Shown: positions 51,324-60,634 of the stretch, one piece after another
Layout: every line of letters begins with the position of its first letter
Numbering within the stretch: position 1 is the first letter of the stretch
Assembly (NCBI GenBank): GCA_900538475.1
Contig: UPYT01000001.1
Coordinates: 302,559-366,558 of the forward strand
From: an uncultured Clostridium sp.
Lineage (GTDB): Bacteria > Bacillota > Clostridia > Lachnospirales > Lachnospiraceae
Direction: 5' to 3'
Length of the DNA stretch: 64,000 bases
The notes under the pieces: generated by a model
Databases searched by the model: none
Seen by the model: only the letters and a program-made list of their open reading frames with translations
What the model was told of the DNA's origin: nothing
Program-made: the position numbers and the translations under genes

Positions 51324-52127
51324 ATGTTTGCAAAACGGTTGATAAGTGGTATTATTCTGGTTATTCTTGCTATCATAATAGTAGGGCAGGGCGGATTGCT
51401 TCTATACGGCACCATGACAGCCATTTCTCTGATTGGCATGTATGAGCTGTATCGTGTCCTGAATATGGAAAAAAGTCCGCTGGCAGCTGTCGGCTATCTG
51501 ACTGCCGTAGCCTATTACGGGCTTGTATGGTTTGAGGGAACCAGTCATGTAACCCTTCTTGCCATCGGTACTCTGATGGTGATGATGAGCCTTTATGTGT
51601 TTCAGTTTCCCAAATATAAAACAGAGGAGGTTGCCTGCGCCTTTTTTGGGGTATTCTATGTGGCAGGCATGCTCTCCTATCTCTACCAGGTAAGGGCCAT
51701 GGCTGATGGCAAATATCTGGTGTGGCTGATCTTTTTAAGCTCCTGGGGCTGTGACACCAGTGCCTATTGTGTGGGTATGCTTTTTGGAAAACACAAAATG
51801 GCGCCTGTGCTGAGTCCGAAAAAATCCATTGAGGGAGCCATAGGCGGAATCGCAGGCTCCGCACTTTTAGGCATTCTGTTTGCAGGGATCTTCGGTGCGA
51901 AGTTCTCCTCTGTAGCCAATCCCCAGGCTGCCTGCGCTATTGCCTGCGCCATTGCCGCAGCAATCTCCCAGATTGGAGATCTTGCTGCCTCTGCCATTAA
52001 GCGGAATCACAACATCAAGGACTATGGCAATCTGATTCCCGGTCACGGCGGTATTTTAGACCGGTTTGACAGTATGCTGTTTACTGCGCCGGCGATTTAT
52101 TTTGCAGTAACATTTCTTGTATCCTAA
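51324..52127 (+). CDS. cdsA: Phosphatidate cytidylyltransferase
   Basis: Multi-helix membrane enzyme of 267 residues making CDP-diacylglycerol for phospholipid synthesis. The C-terminal signature is clear: NHNIKDYGNLIPGHGGILDRFDSMLFTAP, with SSWGCDTSAYCVGMLFGKHK before it. AGGAGG lies 7 nt before the ATG at 51324. A divergent second-family repeat copy lies between this gene and dxr. Confidence 0.95.
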   Translation: MFAKRLISGIILVILAIIIVGQGGLLLYGTMTAISLIGMYELYRVLNMEKSPLAAVGYLTAVAYYGLVWFEGTSHVTLLAIGTLMVMMSLYVFQFPKYKTEEVACAFFGVFYVAGMLSYLYQVRAMADGKYLVWLIFLSSWGCDTSAYCVGMLFGKHKMAPVLSPKKSIEGAIGGIAGSALLGILFAGIFGAKFSSVANPQAACAIACAIAAAISQIGDLAASAIKRNHNIKDYGNLIPGHGGILDRFDSMLFTAPAIYFAVTFLVS

Positions 52128-52176
52128 AAAACTTCCTAGGATACAAAAGCGCTCTGTGAAGATGCGCACATTCTTT
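52118..52176 (+). repeat. Second palindromic repeat family, divergent copy D
   Basis: TTGTATCCTA/TAGGATACAA palindrome, then AAGCGCTCTGTGAAGATGCGCA, which follows the CGCTCCGCGAGGATCGCCA core of the other copies with several changes. Changes in the palindrome arms are compensated, so pairing is kept. It overlaps the last codons of cdsA. Confidence 0.55.
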
Positions 52177-52205
52177 TTTGATAAATGCTGACAAGGAGGA
52201 TACCA

Positions 52206-53348
52206 ATGAAAAAAATAGCAATTCTCGGGTCTACCGGTTCTATCGGCACACAGACTTTGGAGGTTGTAGAGAATAATGGAGATATTCAGGTAACAGCCCT
52301 GGCTGCAGGGAGCAATATTGTCCTTTTAGAGCAGCAGATCCGGAAATTCCATCCGAAGCTGGCCTGCGTGTGGGACGAGAAAAAGGCTGCAGATCTTCGG
52401 GATAAGATCCGGGATCTGGATGTGCGGGTTGTCTCCGGTATGGATGGACTGTTAGAGGCAGCCACAGAACCCCAGGCAGAAATTGTAGTCACTGCTGTTG
52501 TGGGCATGATTGGAATTCGTCCTACCATTGCAGCTATGGAGGCCGGAAAGGATATTGCTCTTGCCAACAAGGAAACTCTGGTAACTGCAGGACATCTGAT
52601 TATGCCTCTCGCGGAAAAAATGCATGTGCGGATTCTTCCAGTGGACAGTGAGCACAGTGCCATTTTCCAGAGCTTAAACGGTGAAAATAAAAAAGAAATT
52701 CACAAAATTCTCCTGACTGCTTCTGGCGGTCCCTTCCGCGGATGGACCCGAAAACAGCTGGAAGGCGTTCGGGTAGAAGATGCCTTAAAGCATCCTAACT
52801 GGGCTATGGGACAGAAAATTACCATTGATTCTTCAACTATGGTGAACAAGGGACTGGAGGTTATGGAGGCCCGCTGGCTGTTCGGCGTGGAAATGGATCA
52901 GGTTCAGGTCGTAGTTCAGCCACAGAGTGTCATTCACTCCATGGTAGAATTTAAAGACGGAGCCATTATGGCTCAGCTTGGCACTCCAGACATGAAGCTT
53001 CCGATTCAGTATGCCCTTTACTACCCGGAGAGAAGATATCTTCCGGGAGAGCGTCTTGATTTTGCAAAACTGGGAAAGATCACCTTTGAGGCTCCGGATA
53101 TGGAGGTCTTCCGCGGTCTTTCGCTGGCTTACCAGGCAGGCAGGAGAGGCGGTTCTCTTCCTACGGTTTATAATGCTGCCAACGAATATGCTGTCGGCAG
53201 ATTTTTAAAGAAAGAAATTCCTTATCTGACCATCATTGATATGATTGAAGGCGCCATGGCGCATCACAAGGTGGTCGAAAATCCTGATGTAAGTCAGATT
53301 CTGGCTGCAGAGCAGGAAACTTATGATTATATAGAAAGCAGGTGGTAA
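52206..53348 (+). CDS. dxr: 1-deoxy-D-xylulose-5-phosphate reductoisomerase
   Basis: MEP-pathway enzyme of 380 residues converting DXP to MEP with NADPH. N-terminal dinucleotide fold KIAILGSTGSIGTQTLEV, metal and substrate site ALANKETLVTAG and PVDSEHSAIFQSL, and HPNWAMGQKITIDSSTMVNKG are intact. AAGGAGG precedes the ATG at 52206. Together with ispG and uppS in this operon it supplies isoprenoid precursors for the wall lipid carrier. Confidence 0.96.
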   Translation: MKKIAILGSTGSIGTQTLEVVENNGDIQVTALAAGSNIVLLEQQIRKFHPKLACVWDEKKAADLRDKIRDLDVRVVSGMDGLLEAATEPQAEIVVTAVVGMIGIRPTIAAMEAGKDIALANKETLVTAGHLIMPLAEKMHVRILPVDSEHSAIFQSLNGENKKEIHKILLTASGGPFRGWTRKQLEGVRVEDALKHPNWAMGQKITIDSSTMVNKGLEVMEARWLFGVEMDQVQVVVQPQSVIHSMVEFKDGAIMAQLGTPDMKLPIQYALYYPERRYLPGERLDFAKLGKITFEAPDMEVFRGLSLAYQAGRRGGSLPTVYNAANEYAVGRFLKKEIPYLTIIDMIEGAMAHHKVVENPDVSQILAAEQETYDYIESRW

Positions 53349-53349
53349 A

Positions 53350-54417
53350 TTGCTGAATATTCTGGCAGCAATTCTTTTATTCGGGCTGATTGTGCTTGTT
53401 CACGAATTCGGTCATTTTCTGCTGGCAAAGCTAAACGGCATTGGCGTAGTGGAATTTTCCATTGGCATGGGGCCGCGGCTGGCCAGCTTTGTACACGGAG
53501 AAACCAGGTATTCCCTGAAGGCGCTTCCTTTCGGCGGCTCCTGTATGATGGTGGGAGAGGACAGTGCGGATCCCAATCCCAAAGCATTTAACAACAAATC
53601 TGTATTTGCAAGAATTGCTGTGATTGCCGCGGGTCCTGTATTTAATTTTATTCTGGCCTTTTTTGCCGGAATCCTGATTGTATCCCAGGTAGGACATGAC
53701 AATCCGGTGCTTATTGGTGTAGAGGACGGTTCTCCTGCTCAGGAGGCCGGTCTGATGCCGGGAGATAAGATTACCCGGATCAACAATCGAAAAATCAGCG
53801 CATACCGGGACATTCAGCTGTATACACTTTCCCATCCAGGCCAGGAGCTGACCATTTCCTATGAACGTCCGGCCGGTGGAAGCTGGGAAAATAAAGGTGC
53901 GGCAGAAAAACGAACTGCTGTCTTAACTCCCGCATTTAATGAAGAATATCAGGCCTACATGCTTGGTGTTCTTTTTGCCGGATATGAAAAAACAGACAGC
54001 TTTGCAGAGCTGATTCGCTGCAGTGCTTATGAAGTAAAATACTGTATCGTTTCTACCTTTGACAGCCTGCGCATGCTTTTCACCAAACAGCTTCCAGTAG
54101 AAGATGCAGTAACCGGCCCGGTGGGCATTGTCAGTATGGTTGGAGAAACGGTAGAGCAGGGACGGGAGGCCGGAGCTATGGTTCTCATAGTGATTCTGGC
54201 AAACTGGGTTCTTCTTTTAAGCTCCAGCCTTGGAATCATGAATCTGTTTCCCATTCCGGCTCTGGACGGAGGACGTCTGTTCTTCCTTTTTCTCGAACTG
54301 CTTCGTGGAAAGCCCATGGATCCGGAAAAAGAAGGAATGGTTCATCTGGCCGGCATGATGGTTTTGATGGCACTGATGCTCTTTGTTCTCTTTCATGACG
54401 TACAGAAGCTTTTGTAA
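53350..54417 (+). CDS. rseP: Site-2 intramembrane protease RseP
   Basis: Zinc metalloprotease of 355 residues. HExxH site HEFGH in helix 1 (H18, E19, H22), one PDZ domain (about 117-200; GSPAQEAGLMPGDKITRINN) and the second metal motif NLFPIPALDGGR in the C-terminal helices. In Firmicutes such proteases cut anti-sigma factors and leftover signal peptides. TTG start one base after the dxr stop, with AGGTGG just upstream, so it depends on coupling to dxr. Confidence 0.94.
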   Translation: MLNILAAILLFGLIVLVHEFGHFLLAKLNGIGVVEFSIGMGPRLASFVHGETRYSLKALPFGGSCMMVGEDSADPNPKAFNNKSVFARIAVIAAGPVFNFILAFFAGILIVSQVGHDNPVLIGVEDGSPAQEAGLMPGDKITRINNRKISAYRDIQLYTLSHPGQELTISYERPAGGSWENKGAAEKRTAVLTPAFNEEYQAYMLGVLFAGYEKTDSFAELIRCSAYEVKYCIVSTFDSLRMLFTKQLPVEDAVTGPVGIVSMVGETVEQGREAGAMVLIVILANWVLLLSSSLGIMNLFPIPALDGGRLFFLFLELLRGKPMDPEKEGMVHLAGMMVLMALMLFVLFHDVQKLL

Positions 54418-54443
54418 GACAGAGAAAGGACAGGTGGATACGA

Positions 54444-55511
54444 ATGAAAACGAAGGTAATTCAAATTGGTGACAGGGTCATTGGCGGCGGAAATCCCATA
54501 CTGATCCAGTCCATGTGCAATACAAAAACAGAGGATGTAACAGCAACGGTTGCCCAGATTCTGAAGCTGGAGCAGGCGGGCTGTGATATTATCCGTGTAG
54601 CTGTTCCCACACTGGAGGCTGCAGCTGCCCTAAAGGAAATCAAAAAACAGATTCATATTCCGCTGGTGGCAGACATTCACTTTGATTATCGTCTGGCTAT
54701 TGCAGCCATGGAAAATGGCGCTGACAAGATCCGCATCAACCCCGGCAATATCGGCAGCAAGGAACGGGTAAAAGCTGTGGTAGATAGGGCCAAGGAGCTT
54801 CACATTCCCATTCGAGTAGGTGTAAACAGCGGCTCTCTGGAAAAAGGTCTGATCGAAAAATACGGCGGCGTCACTGCAGAGGGGCTGGTAGAAAGCGCTC
54901 TGGAAAAAACTGCTCTGATTGAGCAGATGGGCTACGATAACCTGGTGATCAGCATCAAATCCTCCGACGTTATGATGTGCGTCAAGGCCCATGAGCTGAT
55001 TCACAGCCAGACCTCCTATCCCCTTCATGTCGGAATTACAGAGGCCGGAACTTTAACCTCCGGTAATATCAAATCCGCAGTCGGACTGGGACTGATCCTC
55101 CATCAGGGCATCGGTGATACCATCCGGGTATCTCTTACTGGAGATCCGGTGGAAGAAATCAAATCTGCCAAGCTGATTTTAAGGACTCTGGGACTGCGCA
55201 AAGGTGGAATTGAGGTAGTTTCCTGTCCTACCTGCGGCCGTACCCGCATCGATCTGATCGGCCTGGCCAATCAGGTGGAAAACATGGTGACAGAGTTTGA
55301 CCAGCTGAATGTAAAGGTGGCTGTTATGGGCTGTGTAGTAAATGGCCCTGGCGAAGCAAAAGAGGCTGATTTGGGAATTGCTGGAGGCATTGGCGAAGGC
55401 CTTCTCATCAAAAAAGGGGAAATTGTGAAAAAGCTGCCAGAGGCAGAGCTGCTTCCTGCTCTGCGTGCAGAGCTGAAAGCCCTGGCGGCAGCTCAGGAGA
55501 AAGGTGAATGA
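54444..55511 (+). CDS. ispG: 4-hydroxy-3-methylbut-2-enyl diphosphate synthase
   Basis: [4Fe-4S] enzyme of 355 residues in the MEP pathway, turning MEcPP into HMBPP with reduced ferredoxin or flavodoxin. N-terminal barrel: GNPILIQSMCNTKTEDV and DKIRINPGNIGSKERV. C-terminal cluster ligands: SCPTCGRTRIDL and MGCVVNGPGEAKEAD. It overlaps polC by 4 bp (ATGA), so translation is coupled. Confidence 0.96.
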   Translation: MKTKVIQIGDRVIGGGNPILIQSMCNTKTEDVTATVAQILKLEQAGCDIIRVAVPTLEAAAALKEIKKQIHIPLVADIHFDYRLAIAAMENGADKIRINPGNIGSKERVKAVVDRAKELHIPIRVGVNSGSLEKGLIEKYGGVTAEGLVESALEKTALIEQMGYDNLVISIKSSDVMMCVKAHELIHSQTSYPLHVGITEAGTLTSGNIKSAVGLGLILHQGIGDTIRVSLTGDPVEEIKSAKLILRTLGLRKGGIEVVSCPTCGRTRIDLIGLANQVENMVTEFDQLNVKVAVMGCVVNGPGEAKEADLGIAGGIGEGLLIKKGEIVKKLPEAELLPALRAELKALAAAQEKGE

Positions 55512-58500
55512 AGGATTTTTTAGATGTATTTCCCGGATTGCATATGACAGAACAAATGCAGGAGCTTTTATCTCTGGTAGGCGTGGAGCGTGTCTCCATG
55601 CCCAGAGACAGAAGCTCTCTTCGCATTTACCTGAACAGTCCGCGATTAATTCATAAAAAGAACATCTGGGATCTGGAACGGGGAATTCGAGAGCAGCTTT
55701 TTCCTGGAAAACAGATCCAGATCCGAATCTTTGAACGGTTCTGTCTGTCTGAGCAGTATACACCGGAAAAGCTTCTGAAGGTTTACCGGGACAGCCTGCT
55801 GATGGAACTGAAAAATTACAGCATTATCGAATATTCCATTTTTCGGAAAGCAGAATGTACATTTCCACGGCCGGACCTGCTGCATATGACTGTAGAAAAC
55901 ACCATGGTCAACCGGGAAAAAGCCGGGGAACTGAAGCGTGTCCTGGAAAAAGTTTTCCATGAACGGTGCGGCCTTCCTGTGGAGATAGAATACGAATATG
56001 TAGAGCCTGTACGCGCCAGAGGAACACTGGAAAGAGAACTGCAGGCAAAACACCAGGCAGAGGAGCTGGCTGCCCGCTATCTGGAGCACCACAGCACAGA
56101 AGAAGAAAATTCCCAGGAAGCAAAAAGCGGTGCATCTGCTTCTGCAGAAAAGGGAAAAACAAAAGCGGCAGGAAAAGGCAGTGAAAATGGCGGCAGTATT
56201 ACCAGAGGTGAGTCACGCCCTGGCGCTCTGCGAAACGGGAAAAAGGAATTTCAGAAGAAAAACGACTGGAGTCATGGAGGATACCGGAAAAAATCGGAGA
56301 ATCCCGATGTCCTTTATGGACGTGATTTTGAAGACGATTTTATTGAGCTGGAACGAATTGAGGGAGAAATCGGAGAAGTTACCATCCGTGGCAAAATCCT
56401 TGATAAGGACAGCCGGCTGCTCAGAAGCGGAAAAACCATTATTATTTTCCACATTACAGACTTTACTGATACCATTACAGTCAAGGTATTTGCAAATGAA
56501 GATACCCTGGAGGATTTAAATAATGCAATTAAAGAAAAAAACTTTATCCGCCTCCAGGGCATGACAACCATTGACCGGTTTGACGGAGAACTGACCATTG
56601 GTTCCATTCGGGGCATTAAAAAATATGAGGATTTTACCAGCAAGCGGACAGACAACAGCCCAGTCAAACGGGTAGAGCTTCACTGTCATACAAAAATGAG
56701 CGATATGGACGGTGTTTCTGAGGTCAAGGATATTGTGAAACGAGCCAAATCCTGGGGAATGCCAGCCATTGCCGTCACAGATCATGGCTGTGTCCAGGCA
56801 TTCCCGGATGCCAGCCATGCTTTGGACAAGGGAGATTCCTTTAAGATTCTTTATGGCGTAGAGGGATATCTTGTGGATGATATGAAGGAGCTGGTTGAGC
56901 ACTCCAGAGGGCAGAGCTTTTCAGACTCCTATGTGGTCTTTGATATTGAGACTACCGGCTTCAGCCCGGAAAAAAACAAGATTATTGAAATCGGCGCTGT
57001 CAAGGTTGTCAACGGACAGATTACAGACAAATTCAGTACCTTTGTCAATCCAGATGTGCCGATTCCCTTTGAAATCGAGCAGCTGACCGGAATCAACGAC
57101 AATATGGTGCTTTCCTCGCCGGGGATTGAAGTGATTCTTCCTCAGTTTTTGGAATTCTGCAAAGACTGTGCCCTGGTTGCCCACAATGCTTCCTTTGATG
57201 TCAGCTTTATCTCCTGGCAGGCCGCAAAGCAGGGATTGGAATTTGAACCCACTGTCCTTGATACAGTCGCCATAGCCAGACAGCTTCTTCCCAGCTTAAA
57301 CCGTTTTAAGCTGGATACGGTAGCCAAGGCCTTAAATATTTCTCTGGAAAATCATCACCGGGCCGTAGATGATGCCGGAGCTACTGCAGAAATTTTTGTA
57401 AAATTTGTAGAAATGCTCCGAGCCAGAGGCGTGGAAAATCTAGATCAGCTGAATGAAATGAGTGAGCTCAGTCCGGACACCATCAAAAAACTGCCGACTC
57501 ACCATGTGATTATTCTGGCCAAAAACGAGGTAGGACGAATCAATCTCTACCGGCTGGTATCCTGGTCCCATATTGACTATTTTGCAAAACGTCCCAGGAT
57601 TCCCAAAAGTCTCCTGAACCAGTACAGAGAAGGGCTCATCATTGGTTCTGCCTGTGAAGCTGGGGAACTTTACCAGGCTCTGCTGCGGGGATTGCCCAGA
57701 GCGGAGCTGATGAAGGTGGCATCCTTTTATGACTTTCTGGAAATTCAGCCCCTGGGCAACAATGCCTTTATGCTGCGGGATGAAAAAAGCACCGTAAAAA
57801 CCATGGAAGATCTGATGGATTTGAACAGGAGAATCGTTCAAATGGGGGAAGAGCTGGGAAAACCCGTATGCGCAACCTGCGACGTTCATTTTCTCAACCC
57901 TGAGGACGAGGTTTACCGCCGGATTCTTATGGCGGGTCAGGGATTTTCAGATGCGGATCAGCAGGCGCCTTTATATCTGCGAACGACAGAAGAGATGCTG
58001 AAGGAATTTGAATACCTGGGGCCGGATAAGGCAGAAGAGGTGGTCATTACCAATACCCGGATGATTGCTGATATGTGTGAGCGCATTGCACCAGTACGTC
58101 CGGATAAATGTCCTCCGGTTATTGAAGACTCTGATGAAACCCTTCGAAAAATCTGCTATGACAAGGCCCATGAAATGTACGGGGAAAACCTGCCTGAAAT
58201 TGTAACTGCCCGACTGGAAAAGGAGCTTCATTCTATTATTTCCAATGGCTTTGCCGTGATGTATATTATTGCTCAGAAGCTGGTATGGAAATCCAATGAG
58301 GATGGCTACCTGGTAGGCTCCAGAGGCTCTGTAGGTTCCTCCTTTGTTGCCAACATGGCCGGAATCACAGAAGTAAATTCCCTGAGTCCCCATTATCTGT
58401 GCCCCCATTGCCATTACAATGATTTTGATTCGGAGGAGGTAAAGAAATTCTCCGGAATGGCAGGATGCGATATGCCAGATCGGAACTGTCCCAAATGCGG

Positions 58501-60004
58501 CACTCCCATGACAAAGCAGGGCTTTGATATTCCCTTTGAGACCTTCCTGGGCTTTAAGGGAGATAAGGAACCGGATATTGACCTGAACTTTTCCGGAGAA
58601 TATCAGAGTAAGGCCCACGATTATACAGAGGTCATCTTTGGAAAGGGCCAGACCTTCCGTGCCGGAACGATCGGTACTCTGGCAGATAAAACAGCTTTCG
58701 GATTTGTCAAACGTTATTACGAGGAAAGGGGAATTCACAAGCGAAACTGCGAAATAGACCGGATTGTTCAGGGCTGCGTCGGTGTCCGGAGAACGACGGG
58801 ACAGCATCCTGGCGGTATTGTTGTGCTTCCCATTGGTGAGGAAATCTATTCTTTTACCCCGGTTCAAAGACCGGCCAATGATATGACTACCTCTACCGTA
58901 ACCACCCATTTTGATTACCATTCCATTGATCACAATCTGCTGAAGCTGGATATTTTAGGACATCAGGATCCGACCATGATTCGAATGCTTCAGGATTTAA
59001 CCGGTCTGGATCCGGTAAATGATATTCCTCTGGATTCTCCGGAGGTAATGTCTCTGTTTCAGAATACCTCTGCTTTGGGAATTACTCCGGATGATATTGG
59101 TGGCTGTAAGCTGGGAGCTTTGGGAATTCCTGAGTTTGGAACTGATTTTGCCATGCAGATGCTTCTTGATGCCAAGCCCAAATATTTCTCTGACTTAGTC
59201 CGCATTGCCGGACTGGCCCACGGAACGGATGTATGGCTGGGCAATGCCAAGGATTTAATTCTCAGTGGTCAGGCAACCATTCAGACTGCCATCTGCTGCC
59301 GTGACGATATTATGGTTTATCTGATTCAGATGGGACTGGAAGAAGGGCTTTCCTTTACTATTATGGAAAGTGTGCGAAAGGGTAAGGGCTTAAAACCAGA
59401 GTGGATTGAAGAAATGAAGGCTCACAATGTGCCGCAGTGGTACATTGATTCTTGCCTGAAAATTAAATATATGTTCCCAAAGGCTCACGCGGCGGCGTAT
59501 GTTATGATGGCCTGGCGCGTAGCTTTCTGCAAGGTATTTTATCCTCTGGCTTACTATGCTGCATTTTTCAGCATCCGTGCAAATGGCTTTTCCTATGAGC
59601 TGATGTGCCAGGGACGTGAAAAGCTGGAATACCATCTGGCTGATTTTAAAAAACGGTCTGATTCCTTATCCAAGGCAGAGCAGGATACTCTTCGAGATAT
59701 GCGAATTGTTCAGGAAATGTATGCCCGAGGGTATGATTTTATGCCGATTGATATTTACCGGGCCCAGGCAGAGCGGTTCCAGATTATTGACGGGAAGCTG
59801 ATGCCTTCTTTAAGCAGTATCGCCGGACTGGGACTTTCCGCTGCGGAAGGCGTGGTTTACGCAGCTATGGACGGCCCCTTCCTTTCAAAGGAGGACTTCA
59901 GAAATCGCTCCAAGGTCAGCAAAACCATCTGCGATTTAATGTCTGATATGGGAATTCTTGGAGATCTTCCGGAAAGCAACCAGCTCTCTCTGTTTGATTT
60001 CTAA
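55508..60004 (+). CDS. polC: DNA polymerase III alpha subunit, PolC type
   Basis: Replicative polymerase of Gram-positive type, 1498 residues. Order: N-terminal domains with a charged Ala/Glu/Lys-rich linker (about 200-260), OB fold (about 280-380), PHP domain (VELHCHTKMSDMDG, about 392) interrupted by the proofreading exonuclease (VVFDIETTGFSPEKNKIIEIGAV, about 475-640), the zinc module (CPHCHYND...CPKCGTP, about 964-1000) and the catalytic palm (EPDIDLNFSGEYQ, about 1022). The C-terminal end SNQLSLFDF holds the beta-clamp-binding QLSLF motif. Last gene of the core operon. Confidence 0.97.
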   Translation: MKDFLDVFPGLHMTEQMQELLSLVGVERVSMPRDRSSLRIYLNSPRLIHKKNIWDLERGIREQLFPGKQIQIRIFERFCLSEQYTPEKLLKVYRDSLLMELKNYSIIEYSIFRKAECTFPRPDLLHMTVENTMVNREKAGELKRVLEKVFHERCGLPVEIEYEYVEPVRARGTLERELQAKHQAEELAARYLEHHSTEEENSQEAKSGASASAEKGKTKAAGKGSENGGSITRGESRPGALRNGKKEFQKKNDWSHGGYRKKSENPDVLYGRDFEDDFIELERIEGEIGEVTIRGKILDKDSRLLRSGKTIIIFHITDFTDTITVKVFANEDTLEDLNNAIKEKNFIRLQGMTTIDRFDGELTIGSIRGIKKYEDFTSKRTDNSPVKRVELHCHTKMSDMDGVSEVKDIVKRAKSWGMPAIAVTDHGCVQAFPDASHALDKGDSFKILYGVEGYLVDDMKELVEHSRGQSFSDSYVVFDIETTGFSPEKNKIIEIGAVKVVNGQITDKFSTFVNPDVPIPFEIEQLTGINDNMVLSSPGIEVILPQFLEFCKDCALVAHNASFDVSFISWQAAKQGLEFEPTVLDTVAIARQLLPSLNRFKLDTVAKALNISLENHHRAVDDAGATAEIFVKFVEMLRARGVENLDQLNEMSELSPDTIKKLPTHHVIILAKNEVGRINLYRLVSWSHIDYFAKRPRIPKSLLNQYREGLIIGSACEAGELYQALLRGLPRAELMKVASFYDFLEIQPLGNNAFMLRDEKSTVKTMEDLMDLNRRIVQMGEELGKPVCATCDVHFLNPEDEVYRRILMAGQGFSDADQQAPLYLRTTEEMLKEFEYLGPDKAEEVVITNTRMIADMCERIAPVRPDKCPPVIEDSDETLRKICYDKAHEMYGENLPEIVTARLEKELHSIISNGFAVMYIIAQKLVWKSNEDGYLVGSRGSVGSSFVANMAGITEVNSLSPHYLCPHCHYNDFDSEEVKKFSGMAGCDMPDRNCPKCGTPMTKQGFDIPFETFLGFKGDKEPDIDLNFSGEYQSKAHDYTEVIFGKGQTFRAGTIGTLADKTAFGFVKRYYEERGIHKRNCEIDRIVQGCVGVRRTTGQHPGGIVVLPIGEEIYSFTPVQRPANDMTTSTVTTHFDYHSIDHNLLKLDILGHQDPTMIRMLQDLTGLDPVNDIPLDSPEVMSLFQNTSALGITPDDIGGCKLGALGIPEFGTDFAMQMLLDAKPKYFSDLVRIAGLAHGTDVWLGNAKDLILSGQATIQTAICCRDDIMVYLIQMGLEEGLSFTIMESVRKGKGLKPEWIEEMKAHNVPQWYIDSCLKIKYMFPKAHAAAYVMMAWRVAFCKVFYPLAYYAAFFSIRANGFSYELMCQGREKLEYHLADFKKRSDSLSKAEQDTLRDMRIVQEMYARGYDFMPIDIYRAQAERFQIIDGKLMPSLSSIAGLGLSAAEGVVYAAMDGPFLSKEDFRNRSKVSKTICDLMSDMGILGDLPESNQLSLFDF

Positions 60005-60017
60005 ATATTTTTCCCGA

Positions 60018-60150
60018 ACAGGAAAGAAGCTCGCTCGCGAGCTTCTCCGCCTGCGGCGGGTCGCTTCTGCGACAAAATTCTCTGCCGCCGCATGGCGATC
60101 CTCGCGGAGCGTTTTTATTTCATAGGACGTAATTTCCTATGAAATAAAAA
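60018..60150 (-). repeat. Second palindromic repeat family, copy C (long form)
   Basis: Reverse-oriented long copy. Contains hairpin GAAGCTCGC/GCGAGCTTC, CTCCGCCTGCGGCGGGTCG, the shared CAAAATTCTCTGCCGCCGC and ATGGCGATCCTCGCGGAGCG, then palindrome TTTTTATTTCATAGGA/TTCCTATGAAATAAAAA. Relative to copies A and B the stem has a G-to-T change matched by C-to-A in the other arm, so pairing is kept. Confidence 0.8.
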
Positions 60151-60163
60151 ATAAGAAGAAGGG

Positions 60164-60215
60164 TTGACAATCCTTCTTCTCTTTTTTATAATAAATATAC
60201 CCCCATGGGGTATAT
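60164..60215 (+). promoter_or_regulatory. csoR-copA promoter with CsoR operator
   Basis: Promoter TTGACA (60164), 17-bp spacer, TATAAT (60187-60192). Directly downstream is ATATACCCC-CAT-GGGGTATAT (60195-60215), the G/C-tract inverted repeat typical of CsoR operators. Binding there would block initiation; copper would relieve it. Confidence 0.85.
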
Positions 60216-60283
60216 TTAACCGGGTATCCATGATACCTGGAATCAGAAACATATCAGATAAAACCAGGAAAGGTGGACTTGCA

Positions 60284-60583
60284 ATGGAAGAACAGTGCTT
60301 TTGCCACACAACAAAAGAACGATCGGAAAAGGAATATAAGGATCTGATCCATCGATTAAACCGGATCGAGGGACAGATTCGCGGAATCAGGGGAATGGTA
60401 GAAAAAAACTGTTATTGCCCGGATATTCTCATACAGGTTGCCGCAGCAAATGCAGCGCTGAACAGCTTTAACAAAGTTCTTCTGGGCAATCATATCCGCA
60501 CCTGTGTGGCCCGGGATATCCGGGATGGAAAGGATGAAACCATTGATGAACTGGTGGGCATTCTTCAAAAGCTGATGAAGTAA
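60284..60583 (+). CDS. csoR: Copper-sensing repressor CsoR
   Basis: Four-helix metal-sensing repressor of 99 residues. Cu(I) ligands follow the CsoR spacing: C45 in EKNCYCPD, H70 and C74 in GNHIRTC. The N-terminus carries an extra CFCH motif. The helix HRLNRIEGQIRGIRGMVEKN is the family signature. ATG 60284 is chosen; the longer upstream frame would run through the promoter. It should repress its own operon with copA through the operator at 60195-60215. Confidence 0.93.
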   Translation: MEEQCFCHTTKERSEKEYKDLIHRLNRIEGQIRGIRGMVEKNCYCPDILIQVAAANAALNSFNKVLLGNHIRTCVARDIRDGKDETIDELVGILQKLMK

Positions 60584-60634
60584 AAAAGCCCGCTTCCGAT
60601 ATCCATTTTTCCAGTAAAGGAGGGAATTTTCTAT

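Noticed and set aside
57971..58933. Minus-strand open frame of 320 residues inside polC
   Set aside because: Antisense shadow of a strongly conserved gene; composition and lack of a start site argue against coding.
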